Assembly: GCA_023374045.1 (NCBI GenBank) | Contig: CM041780.1 | Location: 89,369,627-89,433,626 of the forward strand | Source: Limonium bicolor | Taxonomy: Eukaryota > Streptophyta > Magnoliopsida > Caryophyllales > Plumbaginaceae | Reading direction: 5' to 3' | DNA: 64,000 nt | Shown: piece after piece, positions 1-10,384 of the stretch | How the letters are laid out: each line of letters begins with the position of its first letter | Numbering within the stretch: position 1 is the first letter of the stretch | Position numbers and translations under genes: made by a program | The notes under the pieces: generated by a model | What the model was told of the DNA's origin: nothing | The model's database searches: none | Seen by the model: only the letters and a program-made list of their open reading frames with translations

Positions 1-1904
1 ATTAAATGTAAAAGTAAAACAAGTTAAAATGTGAAGTTATGTAACTAAGTTAACGGGAGTTGAAAAGTTATAAGCATTAGACTTTAAACAATCATGTTAC
101 CCCGATGATAATAAAAGTACATATAATGTTAACAGTGTTCTTCGAGAATTGCTCGAGGAACATAGTGGACGTGATAAGTGGGCTCCGGTGCTGAAAGGTA
201 TGGTTTCTTGCAACCTGTGTCCTACCGGATTACACGGCTTGTATGCCAATGTGTTTTTCTGTATGTTTACCACGTTGAGATAAACATGTAATGAGTTTAC
301 AGTAATTCATATATGTGACATGTCTAGTTCCGATACCGTTTAACCTCGGAAGTGTTGTAACCTATAGTTAACTGAGTCTAGGGTCATATGAGAGTTCGGT
401 ATTCGGAATAAACGACTGAACCATGGGACGTTCTAACCACGGTAGCGCTGTGGTGTGATTTGTGATATTTGTGTGTGTGTATGTAAGGACCCTCTTAGTT
501 TGATGTCTAACCCAGTAGTAATGTTGTATAATGTGTGTATGTGATAGACTCCATAGTGGGGCTCTAACTATTTATCTACAAGTAAATACGTACTAACAGT
601 GGTGAGGAATCCGGTTAGGCGGTCGCGCGTTGTTTGGGAGTGGGGTATCTTTTTAGCCTTACCCTTCTCTCTGTTATGGTGTTTTCCCTCACGGGTTATG
701 ATCTCCCATTAGCTTACTCCAAAGCTTAGCTATCTGATATGATCGGTTTAGGGGGAACATGTGTTTGTGTGGTGTGTCGGGCCACAAAACCCGAACCATC
801 TTAACTTAAGTTACTCGTCCGACTATTAGGACGGTAATGAGTTTGTAGAACGAGTTTATCATGAGGGTGACATCATTCTCTAGGCTCACCAGTGAATTAA
901 TTATGTTTGGGTCGATCCTAAGAGAACCGTTCCCGTTATGTTATGTATTGTTGTTATACTGCAATTCCTATTGCGATGTTGTTATGTGCACGTTGAAACG
1001 TGAAAAGTGTTGTTATGTAGTGTATGTTATATGTTGTAAAATGTGGAGTATGTGGATCATGGATATGAATCTCAGTTTGTGATAAGGGGCGTTTAAGGAT
1101 AACCGATTAATGGGTAGTTGTCGTCTATTAAGGAAGTAGCTCCATTAGAGGAGAAAACACTCTAGGGGTAATGAATACCATGAGTGACCTTCAAAGTATG
1201 AATATGTTATCTGTTTGTTGAGCCCATTGAGGCGGAATGATTCTGTGTTGTGTGTTTTAAGTTACATGCATGATTTAAATATAATCAACCCGCCATGCTA
1301 AGACGACAATTAGTTGTGTGCGTGGCCCGGTAGCATGTGGGCTGCGGGATTACCATACCAGCAAAGGTGCTGAGCCCCTTGGGGGCCACCCTTTTCTCTT
1401 CTTTTTCCTATTTCAGGTACAAGGAGCTGGAAGCCGTTCGAGAGTATGACGGGGTAGTCGTGTACATGGGTAATCAGTTAAGTTGTATATATACAGTAGG
1501 GTGTAGTAAGACCGGATTGTTATCGGCATTAGTTGGGATTAGTTTGTGACTAATCGTACAGTTGGTAGGTGTATGTTGTTTCTATTGTTAATGGAAGGTT
1601 CAGTAATGTGTAGTCGCTCGGGAATCTAGTCCATCAGACCGGTATAATGTTTATGTAATAGCCTTGTTAGCCACGTGGGTGGTTAACGGCGTGTAACACC
1701 AACGAGTTAAGTAATGTGATGAAGTATATTTTCCGCTGCAGATTGTTGTTATGGTTTTTGTTGGATGGGGTGTTTACATATCTATTATTTGTGGCGGGTA
1801 ACATCCAATAAGTTTTGACTCCCACTGCTGAGTAGATCAGCAGTTAAAATTATAAACTTATATTTTGATCCTAATAAAATATCGGGTAATTTTGAGGTGT
1901 TACA
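1..1904 (+). repeat. LTR fragment of the E-family chromovirus, cut by the window edge
   Basis: This stretch is a diverged reverse-complement relative of the LTRs at 40957-42740 and 50415-52210. Shared landmarks include the GGCGTGTAACACC block near 1690, the TGAGCCCCTTGGGGGCCACC block near 1371, and the segment near 120-250. It runs off the left edge, so only the 3' part of the LTR is present. The E-type terminus (GGATGGGGTGTTTACA) is reached near 1777, but a second LTR-like terminus (GAGGTGTTACA) lies at 1904, so the true end is uncertain. No primer-binding site follows either end. It is therefore a 3' LTR, a solo LTR or a fragment, not the 5' LTR of a plus-strand element running into this window. 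Open reading frames inside it are not supported. Confidence 0.8.
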
Positions 1905-3910
1905 TTAACTATGAGATGTATTTAGGTAATGCATACAACAGATTCTAGATCCGATAATAATTTCTCATTTAAACATGTTCCCGCCATAATTATCCTAGAA
2001 ATCGTACTTAGATTAGTTATATAGTGGATTCGTGATCCGATAACAACATGCCATTTAATAACGATTTTTATCGTAATTACCCAAAATGTGCTTTTTGTAA
2101 AATTTATACTATAATGGATAATTAATTTAATAACTATATGCCGATACTTGATCCAATATTACTTGTGTATATTTGATCCAATAATAATTGTACTGCGGAT
2201 ACTTAGTCCAACAATTATCAATATCTTTGGGAATATCATATTCGCTAAAATTTGTTCAGACTATATATGCATAAATATTGTTAGTACTTGTATTATATAT
2301 ATATGAGTGAGTATATATATCTGTATACTGAAATATATAAGGCCTAAGTTTTTCAAGTTCTTTCTTCTTCAACATCTATATAAGCATGAATAATTATAAT
2401 GTTGAATAAGCATAAATATCTTTTTCCATCATGTAAATACATGGAGTACGTAATGTCCTTGCCGAATACGTCCAATTATCCAAATCCTAGATTAGAAAGG
2501 AGAAATGATAGTTAATGTTTCGTTTATCTATTTGTTCAAAGTATATTATCTTTGTTTGTTTGTTTCACCAAATTGAATTTGAAGGTCAACTATACCTTTA
2601 TTACTTGCTTGTTTGTTCAAATTAACTTATAGGTCCATGAGTTGCCACTAATAAAATACTCATAAAGTATTCCATATTTAGATTAAATCAATTAAAGTGT
2701 AATATCTTTTAGATATACTACAGAAACATTCTTTTATTAAAACCTTTCACTTATTCATATTAAAATTAATGTATTCCCTATTAATAGACCTCAAATATGG
2801 TGTTTAAAGTCCTTCCTTACTAGGTTCAAACCCAACATGAATCTGTATATTATGTTCAAGTGAGTCGGGCCCAAATCCATTCCATCTTTTCCTAACGTTT
2901 CTTTTACTTTCACTAGGGTTGTTAAAGGACTTCAGCCTTATTGTAGGCCTTGGTATCTTCCTTTTATTCTCATTTTTGTTTAACAATAAATCTGAGCCAT
3001 TACTCTTAGCCAAGTCTCATTTATACCACAGAAATCTTCTATTTTATTTTATTTTTCTGAATGGGTTTATACTTTATACCAACCCATTATTCTAGGTAAA
3101 TGTTTACTTACTACTTAGTTTCTTTTAATCTTTACTTATTAAGCCAACATTATATTTTAATTAGAGATGGCCCATCTAGATGAGCCCTATCTCTTGAGCC
3201 GTATCTCTTGGCCTTATTCCTTAATCCAAAACTTATTTATTCTTAACCCAATCTTTATTTACTCTACTTGAACAAGTTAATTCTTTATATGTTCTTGAGA
3301 TGGGCCCTTCTTGGTGGCCCAATTTCTTAGGGTGATCCAAGATCTATGGTCAAAAGTCAATTAGTCTATTAAGTCGACAACATGTCAGTTTGGTCAACAT
3401 GACTCAAAACCTAAAGTCAAGTCAGTGGTAAATTCGGTCCAAAATTCCAGAATTGGGCTTTCCCTACGTTATTTCTTATTTAAACTAACTTATTAATATT
3501 ATATACTATTTTCTTACTTCTTGAACTCATCAACTATTTTGTTCTATCCCTCCGAAAAAGACCTATTGTATTCTATTACTCTACCTAAACACTTCAAATT
3601 ATCATTATGTACACTTTCACTTGATCATATATTATGTACTTTAAAATTTTCTAATCCATTTTAACAACCGAGTGAGTCCCATCAACTAAGCTGTGGACAC
3701 TAATACATAAGCGTATCAATCCTCATTCTCCTAATTAATCTGTCTTTAACATTTCATAATTACTAAACCTAACCAATTCAAGCTTATCAAGTAGTCGATC
3801 CGACTACTAGCTTATTAACTTAAGTAAGTCCTTAATTCAAATCTGGCCACTCAACTTAACCATTCAGATTTATCCATCAAATTCACACTTCATCAACCGA
3901 AAACTCTAAT
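1905..3910. other. AT-rich intergenic DNA, nothing recognised
   Basis: About 2 kb of AT-rich sequence with short direct repeats such as GATCCAATA and GATCCGATAA between 1950 and 2220. I see no coding potential, terminal repeats or RNA gene. It lies between the LTR fragment and the downstream side of the HIG1 gene. Confidence 0.5.
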
Positions 3911-4035
3911 ATGTATATATACTGAGGTTTAATAAACCCCTTTTTTAATCATAAAGATATCTATTCTCATATGTATATACTGAGGTTTAGTTTTCAAAAA
4001 AAAAAAAAAGTATATACTGAGGTTTAATAAACTCT
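3911..4035. repeat. Three copies of a TATATACTGAGGTTTA motif
   Basis: The motif TATATACTGAGGTTTA occurs near 3917, 3975 and 4011. The first and last copies are followed by AATAAAC. A run of about 14 A precedes the third copy. This looks like a small local duplication. It lies downstream of the HIG1 gene on that gene's strand. Confidence 0.6.
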
Positions 4036-4489
4036 TTAAACTAATCTTGAGCTACTTCGCATCAGGACAGATTGCGGGAGTATGGACAAATCAATTGCAC
4101 GAAGAAACAGGTATGGGAATAAAAGAAAGTGCAGCTACACACGTGCAGATCATAACATCTACCAGTGTGATGTTTCATACTATCTCCATTATGCTGAGAG
4201 AATCAACACATACATGTAAGCATAATAACAAACAAGGCCCCAAAGTGCCAATATGCACAGTCCAGGTCCTCCTATATAGAAACTCACTTTAAAATGTCAA
4301 TCAGGCTATGAAACCTGTTATGATTTATGCAGCACTAGGAATAATCCACCGACCGGTAATTCATACAACTGCTGCGGTATGTTTGGTGTAACACATGACA
4401 GTTTAAATTCCAATGGCTTCATCCTCCACTGTTGCGAGCCTTTTTTTTTCTTTTGCTGTAGTTGTGTCTGTATCAGTTAATTGAATGCC
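4036..4489 (-). other. Probable 3' UTR and downstream flank of the HIG1-domain gene
   Basis: This follows the TAG stop of the HIG1 gene on the minus strand. It has no conserved reading frame. Its base composition resembles plant 3' UTR, less AT-extreme than the flank beyond 4036. The exact polyadenylation site cannot be fixed. The 81-codon plus-strand ORF at 4047-4292 is probably chance. Confidence 0.45.
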
Positions 4490-4678
4490 CTACATGCTTG
4501 GAAACTTGGGGAACTTTGGGAACTGATCTCCATAGTAGGCAGCTGTTCCCACCATGACAGCGACAGTTGCACCTTGAACAATCACACGCGCCCTCATCAG
4601 CTTCTGCCCTAGCTGAGAGTTCCCTTGTCTGAAACTGATTAACCCAGCTGTTTAAAACCCCAGCAGTCAATAATGCAC
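4490..4678 (-). CDS. HIG1-domain mitochondrial protein, exon 2 (contains a 1-base frameshift)
   Basis: Second coding exon of a small HIG1-domain (hypoxia-induced / Rcf1-type) protein. HIG1 proteins are two-helix proteins of the mitochondrial inner membrane; the Rcf1 group associates with cytochrome c oxidase and respiratory supercomplexes (family knowledge). The exon follows a clear acceptor (pyrimidine run then ACAG) and stays in phase with exon 1. Apart from one extra base, the joined reading frame is 87 codons. The first helix is about residues 24-41 and the second about 57-74. Between them lies the family pattern Q-x3-R-x-R-x3-Q (residues 50-60). The protein ends in YYGDQFPKFPKFPSM and a TAG stop at 4490-4492. 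The extra base is an A in a TTTTAAA run at about 4651-4657. It breaks the frame between GALLTAGVL and TAGLISFRQG. It is either an assembly error or a real inactivating mutation. Confidence 0.87.
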
Positions 4679-7253
4679 CTGTAAAAGAAACGCCAGAGAC
4701 AGATATGGTTATTAATACGTTTCCAGAGAACCATGTAACAACCTCTGAGATTACGGGTGCAATTGATTGATGATTGAGTGACAACAAAAGAGATTTCAAG
4801 TGTAGGGGGGAAAAAGAGGCACAGAACCCTCATACTAGCTAGCAATAAAAATTCATCCAAAATTGCGCAGAAGAAAGAAAGACAATACTGAAGATCATCC
4901 AAATTCGAAAACAATTCCCACATCATTTTCCAATTTAGGCACATAACAAGATGTTGCAGACTTTCTACCAACATCGCTAGATAGTAGACAGCTAAAACTG
5001 ATATACTTAACAGTGGTAGTACAGCCAGCAACTTCTTTCAGAAAACATTCTTATAGCAATGGTTGTATAGCCAGCAACTGCTTTCAGAAAACATTCATAA
5101 GGCCAACCACAGGGGTTTAGACAAGAAAGTGCTCCCTGAAACATCATGGCTCTTGACATGCCAACTCAACCATTCACTAAAAGAAAGACAAGAGGCAAAA
5201 GAAATTTTAAACAATACAACACAACATTTCCTTCAATGGCGCTACTCACTGCCTCTTCCTGGTTTGAAGATAGAACAGGAGAAACTCTTGGTGTATAACT
5301 GGTAGTAGAAGTACTAAGCTCATGAAAATTAAATTCTGAAAAAGTATACAATCTGATTGAGAGAAAATTAGAAAGCTCTGGTACCCTCAAGTTCAGCCAG
5401 ACAAGTCACATCACAATCACGCTTAAAATTCCATATGTAACAGGCGACACTAAGAGAACTGTACGCATCTATATTCAGTTTGCCAGAAACGCACAGCTCA
5501 AGCCATGGTGTAGACATGTCAATCCATATGAAGGCACATAGAAATGATTCTCCTCACATAGACCAATCGAGGAAGCAAGACAATAGTGCCAGGATTTTAA
5601 TGAGGCATTCAATCTGCTCAAAAAGCAACTCTATTGGTTCAAAACAGCAGTCCTGGCTTTCCCACAAAAACAAAGGTCGAAAAGGTAACATATTTTACTT
5701 GCCGGGGTAGTACTACCTCTAGAAATCAGAAGAAAAAAAAATCAGATAAAAAAGGGGTTCTAGAAGTCATAAAGAGTGATTGTGCACCTCAAATAGGAAA
5801 CAGGAAATAGAGACTTAATATTTCACCAGCTACATTTTAAAGTGAGATTCACAGTGGTATATAGAGACTCTCATTCTATACATGTCGGTATTGTTAAGTG
5901 GAAATAACAGTCTATGACTGATGGGGCTGGTAGTGATTGGATTGATTGGGGTAAACAGGGTTAAATGGGGTGATGTTTTGATTCACTCGGATTGGAACAA
6001 AAAAGGAGAGTATATAAGGTCATAGGATTAATATTTTCCCCACTACACCCTGTTTTTATTAACACCCAATTGAAAGCTAACAAGGGTTAATGAAAATTTC
6101 AACTGGAAGGGCTCACTCTGGTTCACCTCATTTAACCTCACAAACTACCTAAACAAGATTTAAATCACTATCATTTCACCTCGTTTAACCTCACCTATAT
6201 GAGCTTCAGCTTCTTCAACCGTGGATAACTTCACCCCATTTAACCTCAACCCAAACGCACTAGTGGGATGCAGCCGAGTCCCATCTTTCACGAACAAGTG
6301 AATTTTACTCCGGTGCATCCATCCAACAGCAACATACGGCCACATTGAGCTCCCACAGTCTCTGGCCTTTCAAGTATTCCCTAAGAAGCACCATTGTTCA
6401 AGTTTAAAAATCTTTGTTTTCATTACTTGTTCTTGCGAAATCCTTCATAACTGAAAAGAGCTTCCCGATAAGACAAATGTGAGTCTGCGCTGCAATAACC
6501 ATGCTACACCAACAAATATTCTTCGCCAGCCATGAAGATGCATGCCAAACAATGCGCAGCTCACCACATGAAGCTAAAACCATTGGCTTGCAGATAAGTA
6601 AAGTCCAATCCAGTTTCAGGCAAAAATATCAAACCAACCCGAAACAGAAATTGCCAAAAAATTGCATTAGTACCGTCAAAGGAAAGAGGAACCTTTGAGG
6701 GCCAAAACAGTACCGTACGGTCCAATACAAAGAAGTTTTAACTTTACCCACAGTGTTATCATCCACATTGTCAGCTGAAGCCCTTAGCATATACTGCTTC
6801 CCTATAAACCGCATCACTTATCTTTATTCCTCCTTAATCGTCCCTAATGCACCTTAATATTTGAATTGTGAGCAAGAACATTACTAACCTTCCACAAAGG
6901 CCACGGGCACACGCAATCTTCGCAAACCATTAGGCAACCATAAGCAACTCAAACCATTAATCTACCCAAATGCCACAGGATCGATCCAATAATTTCAACA
7001 CGGAGCACATAAGAGTTCAATAATCTTAATAAGAGTGAACACCATAAACGAACAAAAATCACAACCAAGAATAATGAAAATGCCATCAATGTCTGAACAC
7101 AATCCAATGCTTCAGAGAGACAATTTCGAGGATCGGAATAAAGAAAAGCGGTAAGAGTACAGAACGCAAACCCTCGGATATACTATTTTTCAACTCTGTA
7201 GGTGAGAAGGGACCGAACTAAACCACTAAGTTGTGGGTGGAGTAGATACTAAC
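4679..7253 (-). other. Intron of the HIG1-domain gene
   Basis: A 2575-bp intron bounded by a GTTAGT donor (at 7253 on the minus strand) and a pyrimidine-rich ACAG acceptor (ending at 4679). It interrupts a glycine codon after the first base, and the two exons join in phase. ORFs within it on either strand have no recognisable family. It contains a possible small inverted-repeat element near 5946-6253. Confidence 0.8.
5940..6260. mobile_element. Possible MITE in the HIG1 intron
   Basis: Inverted copies of GGTTAAATGGGGTGA lie near 5960 (plus) and near 6230-6245 (as TTCACCCCATTTAACC). The right side continues outward into GTGCGTTTGGGTTGAGG on the minus strand, a style common at the ends of plant hAT/PIF-type MITEs. 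Another inverted copy of the TTTAACCTCAC type lies at about 6128 and 6185. The ends and target duplication were not resolved. Confidence 0.35.
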
Positions 7254-7329
7254 CAATGGGTACAAGAGGATTCCGAACCCGCTTCTTATCCTCGAAGATA
7301 TCTTCAACGCTGGATTCCGGGGTGGCCAT
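7254..7329 (-). CDS. HIG1-domain mitochondrial protein, exon 1
   Basis: First coding exon. The ATG is at 7329-7327 on the minus strand, preceded by GGATTAAAAA. The encoded N-terminus reads MATPESSVEDIFEDKKRVRN and continues PLVPIG, the usual short acidic/basic lead-in to the first HIG1 helix. The exon ends after the first base of the glycine codon at 7254, followed by GTTAGT. Joined to exon 2 it gives a complete small HIG1 protein apart from the extra base in exon 2. No in-frame upstream ATG extends the protein. This is the only host gene in the window I can support. Confidence 0.87.
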
Positions 7330-7699
7330 TTTTTAATCCACAGAACCAACCGATTGAATCAAGTACCGTGAGATAAAGGAATTCCAACTAAAATCGAAGT
7401 CTTAGTTCGCAGCCTCTCTTCGGGATTCCTTCTTGAAGGCGAGAAGGGTTGAAGGAATCGGCGGAGAATAGAGGCAGCGGTGAAGTCCTTGGCTGGTTGG
7501 AGAGCCGAGCAGGACACTTGAGTTTGTACTTTCCAAATCATGACTGCCGTGGCTCTGGTCTTGCCACGTCTCGCTGTCGCTGCTCATTTGAGCGTCGATC
7601 TTGAACTCTTTTTAATGAAATGTTACTTTTTTCTAATACATAAAATGTTTTTATTTTTTAAAAAAGGCACGATTTGGGTTCTATGTTTGGCTCTGTTTG
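7330..7699 (-). promoter_or_regulatory. Probable 5' UTR and promoter side of the HIG1 gene
   Basis: CT-rich leader-like sequence on the minus strand between the HIG1 start codon and the LINE 3' end. It carries two overlapping short upstream reading frames (7359-7541 and 7402-7587) that do not resemble known proteins and may be uORFs or chance. An AT-rich, T-run-filled stretch at 7620-7720 separates it from the LINE. No TATA box was assigned. Confidence 0.4.
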
Positions 7700-7893
7700 T
7701 AGTTTTTTTTTTAAAAAAAAAAAGTACTAATTGAATTAAGTAACAAGTTTGTTTACATAATCCGAATGTTATCCGGAGTCCATGAACCCATTTGCTGTAG
7801 ACAACGGGCATGGTTAGCAACACAGTGCGCCGAGATATTCGCTTCTCTAGGAATATAAAACCATAATACCTCATGGAAGCGACCAAGATTGGC

Positions 7894-8217
7894 TCAAATG
7901 CGATTCAAAATATGTGTCGTGGACGGCAGCAACGATGTGGTCCCCCCTGCTTGTAAGTACTGAATTATAGATTTGTAATCATTTAGCACTCTAAAAGTTT
8001 GTAGACCAGTGGAGAAGGTCATGTTGAGTGCAGCGTCTATTGCAGAAGCTTCCACATCAGCAATAGTAGTACGTCCCCGATATCCATCATAACCGACATG
8101 CAAAAGCTGAGTATGCGTACGTGCCACCCATGCAATACCAATCCTTTCATGGGAATCCATACTAGCGTCGACAGAGATCTCGGTCATTTGTGGGTGTTGC
8201 GTACGATGAGACTCCAA
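7894..8217 (-). pseudogene. LINE RNase H domain fragment
   Basis: The frame shows the plant LINE RNase H pattern: an early D in ISVDASMDS, then GIAWVART, the E in DVEASAIDAAL, and a later D in FRVLNDYKSIIQYL. This domain degrades the RNA strand of the RNA-DNA hybrid. It is the C-terminal domain of the LINE ORF2 protein and lies downstream of the RT here. The frame changes between this block and the zinc region at 8280-8719, so the protein is interrupted. Confidence 0.8.
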
Positions 8218-8719
8218 CGCTATGGTGTTGCGGCCAACGTGGAAGTAGATAGCTGGAAGAAACTGTCAGCCTGGCACCAACTTGTTCAAAATCTTTGACC
8301 CGGTTATGTGAAACTTGACAACGGGCGAACCATAACTTCCAAAGAAAACTCAGATAGGTGGCAATCTCAGTCTTTGATCTTGTAAGACAAAAGTGAAAAA
8401 AACCAATCCTGCAGGCCTTGATCCGTTTGAATAGTGATAGGTAAAGAAACCCGAACCGGTCCCATAGTGGTTGAACAACAGGGCATTGATATAAGGCATG
8501 TAGCATAGTCTCAGCACTATCACAGAAGTAGCACTTTGTTGACATTTGCACTTTAATCCTGTTGTGGATAACTGTCTTGCATGGGAGTTTAGTAGTAAGA
8601 ATTTTCCAACCCAAATGCTTTATCCATGGAGGAATATCCAATGTCCAAAGCAGATTGAAAACTTTACGATTGGATGAGTCATGTGATGTAGAGGGGGAAG
8701 AAGTGTACCTTAGAAACAT
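8162..8719 (-). pseudogene. LINE zf-RVT / C-terminal region fragment
   Basis: The reading frame contains NLLWTLDIPPWIKHLGWKI, LPCKTVIHNRI and a Cys/His cluster CYFCDSAETMLHALYQCP. This is the zf-RVT (zinc-binding region in reverse transcriptase) signature common in plant LINE ORF2 proteins, located between RT and RNase H. The last part of the frame overlaps the RNase H block in another frame, showing a frameshift near 8220-8290. Confidence 0.8.
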
Positions 8720-9190
8720 ATCTGTGTAGTATGCTGAAGATATTGTGAATTGTCCCGATTTGGAAAGGCCCCAGTACCATTGATCAGCGTAGTAGGTGAT
8801 GAAGCAGAGAACCCCTTGGTGCAGAGAAATTTGAAGGATATGCCCTATATCAGACTCTTCACACCACTACTGAAGCAAGGCAGTATTCCAACTGTTTTCT
8901 AATGTAATAAGAGTTGCAACAGAAGAATATTGATGGACCAATGGTGGTAGTTTCCATGGAAAAAGTTTACCCCCCGGTTTCGATGGTAGCCATCGATCTG
9001 TTACCTTGGTATCGGTGCCATTGACAATTGCTCTTCTCCCACCAAAGTCAACAATATCACGTACTGTAAGCAGTGCCCTCCATATTGGACTAGAATTTGC
9101 CTCTGGTTGAATTGTCTGCCAAGATGAATGTCGCAGATATTTAGCATGGTAAAATTGGGAAAGTAGGGTTTGAGGTTGAACAATAATACG

Positions 9191-9556
9191 CTAGAGTTGT
9201 TTTGCTAATAGAGCACAATTGAAACTGCGTAAATCCCTAAAACCCATTCCACCAGACCCTTTATCTTGGCAAAGTGATGACCACTTAGTCCATCTAATAA
9301 TAGAAGAGTGTGTCGTCCCTCCCCACCAGAAACTATTAATCATCTGCTGAATTTGCTTGAGCAAATTTTGAGGTAAGAGAATGATGGACATAGCATATGA
9401 AGGTATGGCTTGAAGGGCAGCCTTGACTAAAAGAGTTCTCCCTGCTTGTGAAGCTTGTTTTGACCAACTGTGGATACGTTTGGAAACACGATCCTTAATG
9501 TACTTGAAAACTGGGCTTTTGTTTTTACCTATAGTGCTTGGGAAACCTAGATACAA
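9191..9556 (-). pseudogene. LINE reverse transcriptase, C-terminal (thumb-side) fragment
   Basis: The frame includes YLGFPSTIGKNKSPVFKYI, RTLLVKAALQAIPSYAMS and INSFWWGGTTHSSIIRWTKW, the stretch typical of plant LINE ORF2 just after the RT catalytic core. It is separated from the RT core by a frame change at about 9556-9564. The DNA between 8720 and 9190 continues ORF2 but in broken frames. Confidence 0.8.
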
Positions 9557-9563
9557 ACCGAAA

Positions 9564-10384
9564 TCAATGACCTAGTGAGTATTGAAAGTTGAAGTAACAT
9601 CGGCCTTTAAAGAAGGTTGTAGCCCAGTGGACAGCATAAGTGCAGATTTGTCTGTGTTTATGACCTGATGCTGCTTTGAAGTCATGTAAGATTGTATTGA
9701 GAGCTTGAGCATTGGAGGTTGATGCTTCACCAAATATAACACAATCATCAGCAAAGAGCAAATTGGTAATTGAAGTATTGAGACCTGGTATAGTGTAGCC
9801 ATGATAAAATCCAACGTCATTAGCTAGCTTGAGAGCCGAAGATAAAGTTTCCATGCAAGTAATGAACAAAATAGGCGATAGTGGGTCACCCTGACGCAAT
9901 CCAAGGTGAGGTTGGAAAAAAGGACCTGGATAGCCATTAATAAGGACAAAAGTCTTCACAGAAGTAATACACTGTCGCACCAGAGATATCCAGGATCCAT
10001 GAAAACCCATGCTTGACAAAACAGCTAAAAACAAGTCCCATTCATTCGATCGAAGGCCTTTGACATGTCTATCTTGTAGTCGAAATAGCCTTTTAATCTT
10101 TGCCTTTGAGCGTCGCATGGCAAGTAGGATTTCATGAGAGAGTAACACTTGGTCTGAAATGAGGCGATTATGCACAAAAGCAGCTTGATTGTGGGAGATT
10201 ACACTTGGGAGAACATCAGCAACACGATTCACCAGAACCTTGGAGATGACTCGGTATATAGTATTGCATAAGAAAATAGGCCGGAATTTGTTGATTGACA
10301 CACTGGAGACTTTGGAATGAGAACATTATGTGTTTCATTTAGTGATGGGTCATGATGTTGTTGTTTAAAAAAGATAGGCACATG
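9564..10384 (-). pseudogene. LINE reverse transcriptase catalytic core
   Basis: Non-LTR reverse transcriptase (RVT_1). Visible blocks are FRPIFLCNTIYRVISKVLVN, NQAAFVHNRLISDQVLLSHE, LRQGDPLSPILF and the catalytic LLFADDCVIF. The first catalytic Asp (motif A, in KAFDR) lies in a different frame from its neighbours, near 10040-10070, so a frameshift passes through the active site. Coding potential continues upstream to the insertion point of element A at 10384, in another frame (VLIPKS near 10310-10325). Confidence 0.88.

Larger units (their letters stand above)
7700..10384 (-). mobile_element. L1-type LINE, 3' part (RT, zinc-knuckle region, RNase H)
   Basis: 3' two-thirds of a plant L1-type non-LTR retrotransposon on the minus strand. 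In transcription order it has a reverse transcriptase (10384-9191), a zf-RVT-like cysteine region (about 8719-8280) and an RNase H (8217-7894). A T-run near 7700-7712 probably represents the poly(A) tail. The 5' part with the endonuclease lies at 25569-27440, because element A inserted in the linker between endonuclease and RT. Reading frames are broken by stops and frameshifts, so it is inactive. Confidence 0.85.

Noticed and set aside
4639..5031. 130-codon minus-strand ORF overlapping HIG1 exon 2
   Set aside because: It is a different frame running through the intron-exon border; the splice-consistent HIG1 frame explains the region.
7359..7587. Two short ORFs upstream of the HIG1 start
   Set aside because: No family resemblance and no splice sites joining them to the HIG1 frame; treated as possible uORFs only.
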